Shown here piece by piece: positions 27,155-36,328 of a stretch of DNA of 64,000 nt (the first letter of the stretch is position 1; each line of letters starts with the position of its first letter). Location of the stretch: positions 72,164 to 136,163 of the forward strand of contig DATKQE010000118.1 in assembly GCA_035532935.1 (NCBI GenBank). Reading direction: 5' to 3'. Origin of the DNA: DATJLY01 sp035532935. GTDB lineage: Bacteria > Pseudomonadota > Alphaproteobacteria > ATCC43930 > CGMCC-115725. The notes below the pieces were generated by a model that was not told the origin of the DNA, searched no databases, and saw only the letters and a program-made list of their open reading frames with translations. The translations under genes were made by a program, and so were the position numbers.

Positions 27155-27550
27155 TCAGGCCGGTATGCCGACCCGAAGCCTCGCCGCAGTGGCCCGGCAC
27201 CAGGCGACGAACGGCGCCGTTCGCGCGCCGGGCGGCACCTGGCCCATCTCGATGCTGCGGCGCGCGCGATGCAGCACGTCGATCACCAGCGCATGGGTCG
27301 TGCTGCGGCGGTCATTGAAGCTCTCGACCGTATGAAAGGTCTTCCCAGTGGCGTCGCACGCTCCCTGGAGAATGTACGGCTTGAGCACGAGCGCCGATGC
27401 TTCCTGCATCGCGCCCATCAGGCAGCGTTGCCCCGTCAGGTTCTTGAGAGCCCCCTTGCACCAGCGGTCCTCGGTGCTGAGCAGATCCATGACCGCGTCG
27501 ATTTTAGCGAGCGCCTCGTTCCTGCGGTACGATGTGCCGTCGAATGGCAT
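27155..27550 (-). CDS. DUF6197-like small protein, function unknown
   Basis: 131 residues. Features resemble DUF6197 proteins: a cluster around GALKNLTGQRCLMGAMQEA and a later VESFNDRRSTTHALVIDVLHRA segment. Start ATG at 27550 follows AGGAGG seven bases away, so translation is well supported. No signal peptide or membrane segment. It stands alone between lepB and the Rieske operon, on the opposite strand from both. Function unknown; the family call is from pattern memory. Confidence 0.65.
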   Translation of the reverse strand: MPFDGTSYRRNEALAKIDAVMDLLSTEDRWCKGALKNLTGQRCLMGAMQEASALVLKPYILQGACDATGKTFHTVESFNDRRSTTHALVIDVLHRARRSIEMGQVPPGARTAPFVAWCRATAARLRVGIPA

Positions 27551-27797
27551 GACTTGCCTCCTGCTTGCCATTGCCGATGGGAGCAGCGGCGCCGGGCCGC
27601 CCGTCGCCTTTCCCTCCGTTGGCGGCATCGCAATGCCGGCAGCGGTGCGACGGTCTCCCCTGGCGCCAATCATGCAATTTCCCTGCCGGTTTTTTCCAGT
27701 GGTTTGATCGGACCGGCTCCGCCGCCGTTGCGCCGCCCCGGCGCGCGCGGCAGAATCCGCGGCGGCCGCAGGACAGCCCGGCGGCCGAGGGGAAGCG

Positions 27798-29147
27798 ATG
27801 GGCCCGAGCGACATCGACGCGCTGATCGACGACCGCCCGGCCGACGGCGTGTTCCGGGTCCATGCCGACGCGCTGCGCAGCCCGGAGATCTTCGCGCTCG
27901 AGCTCGAGCATATTTTCGAGGGAAGTTGGACGTTTCTCGGGCTCGAGGCGCAAATCCCGGCGGCGCACGACTTCTTCACGACGCGGATCGGGCGCCAGCC
28001 GGTGCTGGTCGCGCGCGCTGCCTCGGGCCGCATCGGCTGCTTCATCAATAGCTGCCGCCACCGCGGCTCGCTCGTCTGCCATTGGGGCGCGGGCAATGCC
28101 CGGCATCACGTCTGCGCCTATCACGGCTGGGCCTATGACAGCGCCGGTCGCAACGTCGCGATCCCGGCCGCGGCGCAAGGCGACTACACCGCCGCCTTCG
28201 CCGGCGAGAACCACGATCTCAGGCCGGTCGCGCGGTTCGGCAGCTATCGCGGCTTTCTGTTTGCAAGCCTCAATCCCGACGTCCCGCCGCTGGAGCAGCA
28301 TCTCGGCGATGCGCGGCTGTTCATCGATCTCGTCGTGGACCAGGGCGAGGACGGCATCGAGCTCGTTCCCGGCGCCGTGACCTATACCTATAACGGCAAT
28401 TGGAAGATGCAGATCGAGAACAGTGCCGACGCCTACCACTTCGTGCCGACGCACCGCTCCTATATCGAGCTGCTCGGCCGCCGCAACGCCGCCGCCGCGG
28501 CCGAGGGGCACGTATCGGTGCTGCAGAAATCGCTCGATCCGACCGTGGCGCACGGCACGTTCTGCCTGCCCAATGGGCACAACGTGCTGTGGAGCGACAA
28601 TCAGGCCAAGGAGGCACGCCCGCTCTACGACGCGCTCGACAGCCTGCGCCGCCGCGTCGGCGAGGTGCGGGCGCGATGGATGTTCTACACCCGGAACGTG
28701 CTCTTCTTCCCCAACATGCAGCTCCTCGAAAACGCGTCGCTGCAGATCCGGGTCAATCGCCCGCTCGCCGCCGACCGGACCGAGATCACCACCTATTGCA
28801 TCGCGCCCAAGGGCGAAAGCGATGCCGCGCGGGAGCGGCGCATCCGCCAATACGAGGAATTCTTCAACCCGAGCGGGCTCGCCACGCCCGACGACACCAC
28901 CATCTTCGAGGATTGCCAGGCCGGGCAGCAATCCCCCTGGGTCGATTGGCACCAGGGCTATATGCGCGGGTTGGCGGCGGTCCGAGCGGGTGCCAATGAC
29001 GATGCGCGCGAGCTTGGCATCGCACCCTCGAGCGCGGTCGCGAGCCGGACCCCGTTGAGCGACGAAACCATCTTCCACGGCCCGTGGCGGGAATGGCGCC
29101 GCCTCTTGATGCGCGGGGTCGAGCGTGCGCGCAGGAGCGACCCATGA
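27798..29147 (+). CDS. Rieske aromatic-ring-hydroxylating oxygenase, alpha subunit
   Basis: 449 residues. The Rieske [2Fe-2S] ligands are Cys86, His88, Cys106 and His109 (SCRHRG, CAYHGW). The mononuclear-iron site is in ENSADAYHFVPTH, with bridging Asp211 and ligands His214 and His219. Class resembles benzoate/anthranilate-type alpha subunits. No beta subunit, ferredoxin or reductase gene follows. The stop overlaps the start of the luciferase-like monooxygenase gene (ATGA), so both are translated together and probably act in one pathway. Confidence 0.92.
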   Translation: MGPSDIDALIDDRPADGVFRVHADALRSPEIFALELEHIFEGSWTFLGLEAQIPAAHDFFTTRIGRQPVLVARAASGRIGCFINSCRHRGSLVCHWGAGNARHHVCAYHGWAYDSAGRNVAIPAAAQGDYTAAFAGENHDLRPVARFGSYRGFLFASLNPDVPPLEQHLGDARLFIDLVVDQGEDGIELVPGAVTYTYNGNWKMQIENSADAYHFVPTHRSYIELLGRRNAAAAAEGHVSVLQKSLDPTVAHGTFCLPNGHNVLWSDNQAKEARPLYDALDSLRRRVGEVRARWMFYTRNVLFFPNMQLLENASLQIRVNRPLAADRTEITTYCIAPKGESDAARERRIRQYEEFFNPSGLATPDDTTIFEDCQAGQQSPWVDWHQGYMRGLAAVRAGANDDARELGIAPSSAVASRTPLSDETIFHGPWREWRRLLMRGVERARRSDP

Positions 29148-30328
29148 AGGTCTGGCATTTCAGCGAGAACGCGTACCCCTACCTGCCGCCGGCGGACACG
29201 TACGATTCGGTCCGCGTCACGCTGCCCAACCGCCATTACGACCCGGCCCGGGGCGCGGCGCTCTATGACCGCTTCTTCGACGAGTGGCTGATCGCCGAGG
29301 ACGAAGGTCTCGAGCTGATGATGAACGAGCATCACCAGACGCCGACCTGCGTCGATCCGGCGGCGCCTCTGGTGCTCGCGGCGCTGGCGCGGGTGACGAA
29401 GCGGGCGCGGCTCCTCATTCTCGGCAACCCGATCGCCCATCGCCGCCAGCCGGTGCGCGTCGCCGAGGAGATGGCGCTCGCCGACGTGCTGTCGCATGGC
29501 CGCATCGATGCCGGCTTCGTGCGCGGCGTGCCCTACGAGATCGCGCCGTCGAACGGCAATCCGGTTCGCACCAACGAGCGCCATTGGGAGGCGCTCGACC
29601 TCATCGTCAAGGCCTGGACCAGCCATGACGGGCCGTTCAGCCACGAGGGCCGGTTCTTCCATTACCGCGCGGTGAATATCTGGCCGCGGCCGTGGCAGCA
29701 GCCGCATCCGCCGGTGTGGATCAGCACGACGAGCCCCGAGGGCGCGGCGCGCGTCGGCGGCCGCGGCTTCATCCAGGCGACGTTCCTCACCGGCTTCAAG
29801 GCCACACCCGGCATCTACGAGGCCTATCGCGGCGGCTGGCGCCAGGCACGGCGTGGCGCCGACGTGCCGATCGACCGCCTCGCCTATGCGGCCTTCATCT
29901 ATACCGGGCGCAGCGAGGAAGAGGCGCATCGAGGCGCCGAGAAGCTGCTGTGGCACATCGCCATCAACAAGATCCCCGCGCATTTCGCCAATCCGCCGGG
30001 CTATATCCCGGCCGCGTTCAATGCGCGGATCCTGGCCGGCAAGGGCCACGCGCCCGGCTTTCCCGCGGTGCCGTCGGTCGCGGACGCAATCGCGCAGGGC
30101 ATCATGTTCGCCGGCACCCCCGACCAGGTCCATGCCCAGATCACGCGCTTCTACCGCCATGTCGGCGGCTTCGGCCATCTCTTGATGCTAGGCCAGTCGG
30201 GCTTCCTCGATCATGCCGACACCGTCAGCGGCATCCGCCTCTTCGCGCGCGAGGTCTATCCAAGACTCCAGGCGGAGTTTCCGGACCACGCGCCCTCGGG
30301 CGCGGAAGCGACGCCCGCCCGGCCGTAG
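29144..30328 (+). CDS. LLM-class (luciferase-like) flavin-dependent monooxygenase
   Basis: 394 residues of the bacterial luciferase-like TIM barrel: LMMNEHHQTPTCVDPAAPLV, LLILGNPIAHRRQPVRVAEE, DVLSHGRIDAGFVRGVPYEI, and RPWQQPHPPVWISTTSPEGA. These enzymes use reduced FMN delivered by a separate reductase to oxygenate substrates. The ATG overlaps the TGA of the preceding Rieske gene by four bases. A flavin reductase at 19.9 kb could be its partner (inference). Tail-to-tail with the broken dehalogenase. Confidence 0.9.
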   Translation: MKVWHFSENAYPYLPPADTYDSVRVTLPNRHYDPARGAALYDRFFDEWLIAEDEGLELMMNEHHQTPTCVDPAAPLVLAALARVTKRARLLILGNPIAHRRQPVRVAEEMALADVLSHGRIDAGFVRGVPYEIAPSNGNPVRTNERHWEALDLIVKAWTSHDGPFSHEGRFFHYRAVNIWPRPWQQPHPPVWISTTSPEGAARVGGRGFIQATFLTGFKATPGIYEAYRGGWRQARRGADVPIDRLAYAAFIYTGRSEEEAHRGAEKLLWHIAINKIPAHFANPPGYIPAAFNARILAGKGHAPGFPAVPSVADAIAQGIMFAGTPDQVHAQITRFYRHVGGFGHLLMLGQSGFLDHADTVSGIRLFAREVYPRLQAEFPDHAPSGAEATPARP

Positions 30329-30329
30329 G

Positions 30330-30796
30330 CTACGCGCCGACGAGCGCAGGCAATGCCGCCAGCGTCTTGATCTCGTGGTCGGGCGAACCGGGAAGGCGCT
30401 CGCGGCGGCGAGCATCGTGGACGAGCCGTTGGAAAGAATCGCCGTCTTGAGCCCGGCACGCCTCACGCGTTGCAACATCTCGGGCACGTCGGGAAAGCAA
30501 TCGAGGGTGAGGTAGAGGTTCATCAGCCGCGCATGAAGCCCGTCCGCGGCGAGCCCCAGCGTGTCGAGCGCGAAATCGAGGACATCGCCCGTCGCCTGCC
30601 AGAAATCGGCGTGGCGGCCTTCGAGCGAACGCAGCCACGTATATTGGAGCTGCTTCTCGCGCCACAGCGCGGTCAACGCGTTGAGCTTGTCCCCGACCTG
30701 GTCGCGGCACCCCGCCGCGGCGGAGGCGTAATCGAATAGCGTGCCGTAGGCATCGAAGACGCAGGCGCGAACGCCCGCGAGCGTTTCTTGGCTCAA
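30330..30796 (-). pseudogene. Type II haloacid dehalogenase with an internal deletion
   Basis: The first about 130 codons, from TTG at 30796 with AAGGAGAT before it, encode an intact N-terminal half: nucleophile Asp in VFDAYGTLFD, the cap domain, and motif II LSNGSSTML. Near 30405 the frame then jumps. The true family C-terminus (RERLPGSPDHEIKTLAALP, ending at the TAG 30330-30332) is in another frame directly after AAAS. Roughly 70-80 residues, including the motif III Lys and motif IV acidic residues, are missing compared with the usual 220-240. The product cannot be an active dehalogenase. The surviving in-frame reading ends at 30188 in unrelated residues. Neighbour: ornithine-cyclodeaminase-like gene 31 bases upstream, same strand. 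Confidence 0.8.
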
Positions 30797-30827
30797 GCGC
30801 AATCTCCTTGCACCAAAGCGTGCGGCG

Positions 30828-31817
30828 TTAGACGAGCCGCGGCGCGATCCGCACGCGCTCGGGCAAACGGTGGGCGCCGCCGCGCCGCTCGGCGCGGGCC
30901 AGGATCTCGCTGCCAAGCGCGAGATCGGACAGGCCCATGCCGATCGCCTTGAACAGCGTCAGATCGGCGTCGTGCGGCCGCCTCAGGCCGCGGGCGACGA
31001 TCTCGGAAATCGGCGTGACCGCGCCCCAGGCCGCGTCGTCGTCGCCGAAATGGCGGCGGAACTCGCTCGACAGCTCGCGCACGCCGGCGACGGTATCGAC
31101 GGCGATGACGCCGCAGCGTGCGAAAATGTCGTCGGTGAACTCGCACCGCGCCGGCACGATCGCGCCCATGGCATTGACGTGGCTGCCGCGCGCCGCGAGC
31201 GCCGATGTGAAGAACGGTTCGGTCGCGTTGGTGACGAGGGTGACGATGGGCGCGTCGCGCACCGCATCCTCGAGCGTCGCCGCCGCGGTCACGCGCAGAC
31301 CCAATTCCTTGCGCGCCGCCGCGGCGAATTCCTCGCGCGCGGCTTGGCGGCGGCTATAGACGCGCAGGTGCTTGATGTTGCGCACGGCGGCGCAGGCGGC
31401 GGCCTGCGGCAGCGCCTGCTTGCCCGAGCCGATCACCGCCACCTCGTCGGCCTCCGCGGGCGCAAGGCGCCCTGTGCCGACGCCGGTCATCGCCGCGGTG
31501 CGCATCTGGCCGAGCGCGGTCGCCTCGATCACCGCGCGCAGCCGCGCATCCTCGAGCGAGAACAGCACCAGCACCGTCTGCGATTTCCCGGCGAGATTGA
31601 CCCAGGTCTTGGTGCCGCACAGTCCCGCCCCGGCGACGGCACCGCCGATCGCATGCAGGGCGTCGTTGGCGCCGACCATGAGATGCGTCTTGGGTATCGA
31701 TTGGGCGGCGCCCTGCGCCTCCATCGCCAGCACCCGCTCGAGCGCCGCGACCGCATCCGAAAGCGACAGCAGCGACGTGACATCGGCCTCGGTGATCCAT
31801 AACGGTGTGCTTGGCAT
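30828..31817 (-). CDS. Ornithine cyclodeaminase/mu-crystallin-family protein
   Basis: 329 residues with the NAD-binding Rossmann motif VAVIGSGKQALPQA (GSGxQA variant) and N-terminal substrate domain with KTWVNLAGKSQTVLVLFSLED and GQMRTAAMTGVGT. The C-terminus GMGLSDLALGSEILARA is family-typical. Members are ornithine cyclodeaminases, alanine or ketimine reductases and other imine-acting enzymes; the specific reaction is not readable. Start ATG at 31817. Immediately upstream of the broken dehalogenase and divergent from the cupin gene. Confidence 0.9.
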   Translation of the reverse strand: MPSTPLWITEADVTSLLSLSDAVAALERVLAMEAQGAAQSIPKTHLMVGANDALHAIGGAVAGAGLCGTKTWVNLAGKSQTVLVLFSLEDARLRAVIEATALGQMRTAAMTGVGTGRLAPAEADEVAVIGSGKQALPQAAACAAVRNIKHLRVYSRRQAAREEFAAAARKELGLRVTAAATLEDAVRDAPIVTLVTNATEPFFTSALAARGSHVNAMGAIVPARCEFTDDIFARCGVIAVDTVAGVRELSSEFRRHFGDDDAAWGAVTPISEIVARGLRRPHDADLTLFKAIGMGLSDLALGSEILARAERRGGAHRLPERVRIAPRLV

Positions 31818-31975
31818 GCGATTCACCCGGTCTCGTGCGCGGCGAACGATCTTATGGAACCGGCCGCGACGCGGCAATGCACCGCCGCCGCCGTCAAGGG
31901 GGTGTTGCGGCGGAACTGGGGAAGGCCGAGAATATGCCGGCGGGCGGGGTCCCGCGCGAGCGGAAGGGGTCGGCG

Positions 31976-32962
31976 ATGGGCGATTTTCGGGCGGATATGG
32001 CGGCGGCCAGCGTGTACCCGCTGTGGGAGCGGGAGAACCGGCACAACATGCCGCCGGAAGCGCCGCATGTGTGGCGCTGGGCGACGATGAATCCGCTCAT
32101 CGACGGCGCCGTCGCGGCGACCGACATGGGTAACGCCGAGCGTCGCGTGCTGGTGCTGCGCAATCCCGCGTTCGGCAACAGCGAGCGCGACGGCGCGGCG
32201 GTCAATCTCTCGGTCAATCTCCAGGTGCTGATGCCTGGCGAGAAGGCACGACCGCACCGGCATTCGATGAACGCGCTGCGCTTTGCGCTCGAGGGCGACG
32301 GGGCGACCACCGTCGTCGAGGGCAAGGCCTGCGTCATGCTGCCGGGCGACATGATCCTCACCCCGGCCTGGACCTGGCACGAGCATGCCCATGAGGGGCG
32401 CCAGCGCGCGGTGTGGGTGGACGCGCTCGACGTGCCGCTGCATAGCTATCTCGAGACCGGCGTGTTCGAGCCCGGCCCGGCGCACGACCTCGTGCCGCTG
32501 CCGCCCGATGCCGCCTTCGCCGCGGCCGGGCTGGCGCCCGACACGGCGGCGGCGCAGAAGCCCTATTCGCCGCTCTTCCGCTATCCGTGGGATCTCGCGG
32601 CCAAGGCGCTCGCGGCGCTGCCCGCCGAGACGGACGGCTCGCGCCGGCTGCGCTACACCAATCCGCTCACCGGCGGCGCGATCATGGCGACGCTCGACTG
32701 CTATCTCCTCGGCCTCGCCCCGGGAATGGAGACCGTTCCTTATCGCACCAACAGCAATTGCGTCTGCGTCGTCATGGCGGGCGAGGGTCAGTCACGGGTC
32801 GGCGAGGACACCATCGCCTGGGGACCCAAGGACGTGTTCTCGTTGCCGCACGGGCAATGGATCAGCCACAAGGCGACGTCCGGCAACCCGCGGCTGTTCC
32901 AGATCACCGACCGCGAGCTACTCCGCCGCCTCGACATCCTGCGCGACGAAATTCGCCACTGA
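31976..32962 (+). CDS. Gentisate 1,2-dioxygenase-like bicupin
   Basis: 328 residues with two cupin domains. The N-terminal one carries RPHRHSMNALRFALEG and TPAWTWHEHAHEG, supplying His ligands for Fe(II) as in gentisate and salicylate 1,2-dioxygenases. The second one (YRTNSNCVCVVMAGEGQS, SLPHGQWISHKA) is partly degenerate in metal ligands. Size is close to the family's usual 340-370. The reaction would be extradiol-type ring cleavage of gentisate to maleylpyruvate. Start ATG at 31976 follows GGAAGGGG. Maleylpyruvate isomerase is not seen; an FAH-superfamily hydrolase lies at 22 kb. Confidence 0.8.
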   Translation: MGDFRADMAAASVYPLWERENRHNMPPEAPHVWRWATMNPLIDGAVAATDMGNAERRVLVLRNPAFGNSERDGAAVNLSVNLQVLMPGEKARPHRHSMNALRFALEGDGATTVVEGKACVMLPGDMILTPAWTWHEHAHEGRQRAVWVDALDVPLHSYLETGVFEPGPAHDLVPLPPDAAFAAAGLAPDTAAAQKPYSPLFRYPWDLAAKALAALPAETDGSRRLRYTNPLTGGAIMATLDCYLLGLAPGMETVPYRTNSNCVCVVMAGEGQSRVGEDTIAWGPKDVFSLPHGQWISHKATSGNPRLFQITDRELLRRLDILRDEIRH

Positions 32963-32973
32963 GCGGTGGCGGG

Positions 32974-33414
32974 TTATTCCGCGGCTTCGGCCGGGACCTT
33001 CTTCGCCGTTTCGGCCGGCACCACGTCCTTGACCGCGCCGGTCCAGCCATTGGCGGTCAGGTCGAACAGATTGCCCAGCGGGTCGCGGTACTTGATCTCG
33101 TAGAACGCGCCCGGGGTGGCATTCTCGTTCCCCATGACATAGGTGGCGCCAGCCGCCTCGGCCTTGCGCCGCGCCGCGGCAATGTCGTCGACCCACATGC
33201 CGAAATGGTCGATGCCATAGAACAGCTCGTCCTTCTCCCAGCCGAGCGGCTTGCCCTCGCGGTTGATGAGCGCGACGTTGACCGTGCCGTCGGTCATGTA
33301 GATGACGCGGTCGCCACGGCGCTCGACCGTCTTCATGTCGAAGGCTTCCTCGAAGAATTTCCGCGCGCGCTCGCAGTCGGCAACCGAAAGGGCGATATGA
33401 CGCAGCTTGGCCAT
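32974..33414 (-). CDS. VOC-family (glyoxalase/bleomycin-resistance/dioxygenase) protein
   Basis: 146 residues with a paired VOC fold: LRHIALSVADCERARKFFEEAF, then FYGIDHFGMWVDDIAAARR and YEIKYRDPLGNLFDL. Likely metal residues are His6, His in the second half and Glu in FYEIKYRDP. Start ATG at 33414. The C-terminal tail is Ala/Glu/Lys-rich. Convergent with the gentisate-dioxygenase-like gene. Could be an isomerase, lactonase or dioxygenase in the same catabolic block. Confidence 0.85.
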   Translation of the reverse strand: MAKLRHIALSVADCERARKFFEEAFDMKTVERRGDRVIYMTDGTVNVALINREGKPLGWEKDELFYGIDHFGMWVDDIAAARRKAEAAGATYVMGNENATPGAFYEIKYRDPLGNLFDLTANGWTGAVKDVVPAETAKKVPAEAAE

Positions 33415-33561
33415 GGTCCGTCTCCTGCTCGGATGGCGCATGGTCCCGTGCCGGTCGCGGCCCTGTCAATAACGGTCCTAAGCGGGCGCGTGCCGCGGCT
33501 GACTGCGGCCGGGCTTTGTGCGAAGATGCCGGCGTGTTGCAACGCAACGGGAGGCTGCTCG

Positions 33562-34332
33562 ATGCCGCAGTTCGAATATGCCGATGCCGCGATCCATTAC
33601 GAGGAATTCGGATCGGGCTTTCCGATCCTCATCTTCGCGCCCGGCGGCCTGCGCTCGGAAATCTCGTTCTGGCACCGCAGCCCGTCGAACCCCGCCGCCG
33701 CGCCGCCGTGGATGAATCCCATGACCGAACTCGCCGCGAAGTATCGCGTGGTTGCGATGGATCAGCGCAATGCCGGCAAGTCGCGCGGCGGCGTCGCAGC
33801 CGATCACGGCTGGCACACCTATGCCCAGGACCATCTCGCGCTGATGGACCACCTCGGCATCGCGCGCGCGCATGTCATGGGCGGCTGCATCGGCGCGTCG
33901 TTCTGTCTCAAGCTGTGCGAGATGGCGCCCGACCGCGTTGCCGCGGCGGTGCTGCAGAACCCGATCGGCCATGCCGAGAACCGCGATGTCTTCGCCAATC
34001 TGGTCAAGGCCTGGGCCGAGGGCATGAGCAATGCGGGACACAAGCTCGACGACGCCACGCTCGCGAGCTTCGGGCGCAACCTGTTCGGCGGCGACTTCGT
34101 CTTCAGCGTGAGCCGCGATTTCGTGCGCCGCTGCGCGACGCCGCTTTTGGTGATGCCGGGCGACGATGCGCCCCATCCGCAGGCGATCGGCGAGGAGATC
34201 GCCGCGCTCGCGCCGAATTGCGAGGTCATGCGCGCATGGAAGGGGCCGGCGCATCTTCAGGAAGCGATCGGGCGCGTCACCGCCTTCCTCGCGCGCCACA
34301 CGCCCGGGCCGGGGACGCGGGCGGCGGCCTGA
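33562..34332 (+). CDS. Alpha/beta hydrolase with a cysteine nucleophile elbow
   Basis: 256 residues of the alpha/beta hydrolase fold: oxyanion loop APGGLRSE, VVAMDQRNAGKSRGG, nucleophile elbow MGGCIGAS with Cys109 in place of the common Ser, acid residue near MPGDDAPH, and His in KGPAHLQEA. A Cys nucleophile is known in dienelactone hydrolase-type enzymes of aromatic pathways. GGGAGG precedes the ATG at 33562. Faces the DUF3500 gene. Substrate unknown. Confidence 0.85.
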   Translation: MPQFEYADAAIHYEEFGSGFPILIFAPGGLRSEISFWHRSPSNPAAAPPWMNPMTELAAKYRVVAMDQRNAGKSRGGVAADHGWHTYAQDHLALMDHLGIARAHVMGGCIGASFCLKLCEMAPDRVAAAVLQNPIGHAENRDVFANLVKAWAEGMSNAGHKLDDATLASFGRNLFGGDFVFSVSRDFVRRCATPLLVMPGDDAPHPQAIGEEIAALAPNCEVMRAWKGPAHLQEAIGRVTAFLARHTPGPGTRAAA

Positions 34333-34346
34333 AGCCGGCGGCGCGG

Positions 34347-35597
34347 TCAGCGGCGATCGCCGCCGCCGCGGTGATGCGGCGCCTGCGCATAGTGCTGGCG
34401 CAAAAGGTCGATGCCGTAATCGTTGCCGTTGGGCGTGCGGACGATGGTATGGACGTGGAACTTGGCCGGCTCCGTGTTGGTGAGGAACACGCCGGCGTGG
34501 TGGTCGAACTCGATGAACACGACCGGACTCTGCACCCGGTAATAGAACGGGCTCGCCTCGTCGAAGCCGCCGATCCAGCAGAAATGCGTCGCCCCCAGGT
34601 GGCGCTCGATCTCCACCATCCGCGCCGCGCGCGGCCCGTCGGGAAGCGACGCGACATAGGCGGCGACGAGGTCGAGGAGGCGCCGGCGCTGCGCCGCCGT
34701 CAGCGCTGCACCCGCGACGCCTTCATAGGGGACGACACGGTTGTCCTGGCGCGCGCCGCCGAGATGGAGATTGTCGGCGAAGTGCCGCCGCCCCGGCGGC
34801 AGGTCGCCGCCCATCATCGCATGGGCGACGATCGCCGTGCGCTGCTGCTCGGGCGTCAGCGCGCGCATGAAGGCGAGGCCGGCGCGCTCCTCGTCCTCGA
34901 ACAGGCTCACGCCGGCGAACGGCCCGGTATCGGCATAGGCGGGCTCCGCCCCCATGAAGGTCGGCGTCAGCACCATCTGCTCGCCGAGGACGAAGCAGTT
35001 GAGGCTGAGATGATGGCCGAACAACTGCCAGCCCCAGGGCGCGGCCGATGCGGGCTCGCCGCAGAGGCAGAAGATATAGCTCCACTCGCCCAGCACCGCC
35101 GCGCCGCCGACGAGGTCGCCGAGGAAGCGGTTGAGCCGCATCACGTCGCGCGACATCTGATAGCCCTTGGCGCTGAGGCCGGCGCGCAGCACCGCCATCA
35201 CCGCCTCGCGCACCCCGTCGCCCACCTCCTCGAGCCTGAGGCCGTAATCCTCGACATAGAGCTCGGTGTTCTGCCAGCGCCGCCATTGCGGGGAATCGAC
35301 CGGAAAGCACATCGCCGCGCGCTGCGCCGGGGAGAGCCGGCCGAGCAGCGCCCGCGCCGCCTCGGCCATGGCGGCTGCCGGAGCGCCGTTTGGTGCGAGC
35401 GAGTAGAGATCCGGGATCACCGTGCCGTCGGTGGTGATGCCGCGGAACGGCTCGGCGAAGAGCCGGTCCCAGGCGCCGAACAACTCCTGCGCCCGCGGAC
35501 TTTGCAGTCGCGCCTGGGCATGGGCGCGGGCGGTCGGGCCGGCAATCTTCGATTGCTGCGGCGCCGGGAGGAAGGGACGGTAGTCGGGCCTGCTCAT
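34347..35597 (-). CDS. DUF3500 domain protein
   Basis: 416 residues belonging to DUF3500: FRGITTDGTVIPDLYSL, RAAMCFPVDSPQWRRWQN, SYIFCLCGEPASAAPWGWQLFGHHLSLN, TPTFMGAEPAYADTGPFAG and ASPFYYRVQSPVVFIEFDHH. The many His and Asp residues in conserved blocks suggest a metal-dependent enzyme, but no activity is established. No signal peptide. Downstream of the CMD-family gene by 22 bases, so probably co-transcribed with it and with the small cupin. Confidence 0.85.
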   Translation of the reverse strand: MSRPDYRPFLPAPQQSKIAGPTARAHAQARLQSPRAQELFGAWDRLFAEPFRGITTDGTVIPDLYSLAPNGAPAAAMAEAARALLGRLSPAQRAAMCFPVDSPQWRRWQNTELYVEDYGLRLEEVGDGVREAVMAVLRAGLSAKGYQMSRDVMRLNRFLGDLVGGAAVLGEWSYIFCLCGEPASAAPWGWQLFGHHLSLNCFVLGEQMVLTPTFMGAEPAYADTGPFAGVSLFEDEERAGLAFMRALTPEQQRTAIVAHAMMGGDLPPGRRHFADNLHLGGARQDNRVVPYEGVAGAALTAAQRRRLLDLVAAYVASLPDGPRAARMVEIERHLGATHFCWIGGFDEASPFYYRVQSPVVFIEFDHHAGVFLTNTEPAKFHVHTIVRTPNGNDYGIDLLRQHYAQAPHHRGGGDRR

Positions 35598-35619
35598 CGG
35601 ATGGCTCCCGCGCGCGGCA

Positions 35620-36240
35620 TCACGGCACCGGCAGCAGCGCCGTCTCGCCGGGCCGGAGCTGCATGTCGAAGGTGGCGAGCATCGCCGCCGTGCCGGCGTA
35701 ATTCCCCATCAGCGCCACCAGGTCGACGAGGCCCTTGGCGCCGAATTGACGCAGGGCGCGGGCGAAGGTTTCCGATGCGACCTTCTTCGCGCCGAACGCC
35801 TCGCGTCCCAGATCGATGACGACGGCATCGGCCTCGGCGAGCCCGCCCGTGCTCTTGCGGTGCTTGATGATGTCGATGATCTCGGCGGCGACGCCCTCGC
35901 GCAGCGCCTCGGGCTCGTGCGCCGCCCATTCGAACCGGCTGTCGAATTCGCGCGCGGTGGTGAGGATCGCCACTTCGCGCAAGCGCGCGCCGAGCCCCGA
36001 TTCGAAGCGAAGATAGCGGTTCACGGGCCGCGCGTACTCGGCATAGACGGGGCTGAAGAGCTGAATGCCGCCGGGTCCGCGCAGCCCGACGATCGTCCCG
36101 CCCTTGGGATCGGCGACGGTGTCGTAGATGCGCTTTCCGGCTGCGTCCAAATCCTCGCGTTTCGGCAACGGCAGGCGGAAGCCGGATTGGGGGTCGATGT
36201 CCGCGGGCGTCGGGCGGGTGTCGGCCGGGTTCGGTGCCAT
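35620..36240 (-). CDS. Carboxymuconolactone decarboxylase-family protein (second)
   Basis: 206 residues with the CMD/AhpD helical core: LREVAILTTAREFDSRFEWAAHEPEALREG and LVDLVALMGNYAGTAAMLATFD. As in the first copy there is no CxxC. Start ATG at 36240 has a modest GAGG-containing site before it; a longer start at 36318 is possible. Placed between a small cupin and DUF3500, all on the minus strand. Confidence 0.82.
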   Translation of the reverse strand: MAPNPADTRPTPADIDPQSGFRLPLPKREDLDAAGKRIYDTVADPKGGTIVGLRGPGGIQLFSPVYAEYARPVNRYLRFESGLGARLREVAILTTAREFDSRFEWAAHEPEALREGVAAEIIDIIKHRKSTGGLAEADAVVIDLGREAFGAKKVASETFARALRQFGAKGLVDLVALMGNYAGTAAMLATFDMQLRPGETALLPVP

Positions 36241-36328
36241 GATGCAACCTCGTGGGTTTGGGAACGGGAAACGCCGCCCACGATGCCACTGGCGGCGGCG
36301 AGCGAGAAGCGCCTTCATGCCGGCAGTC

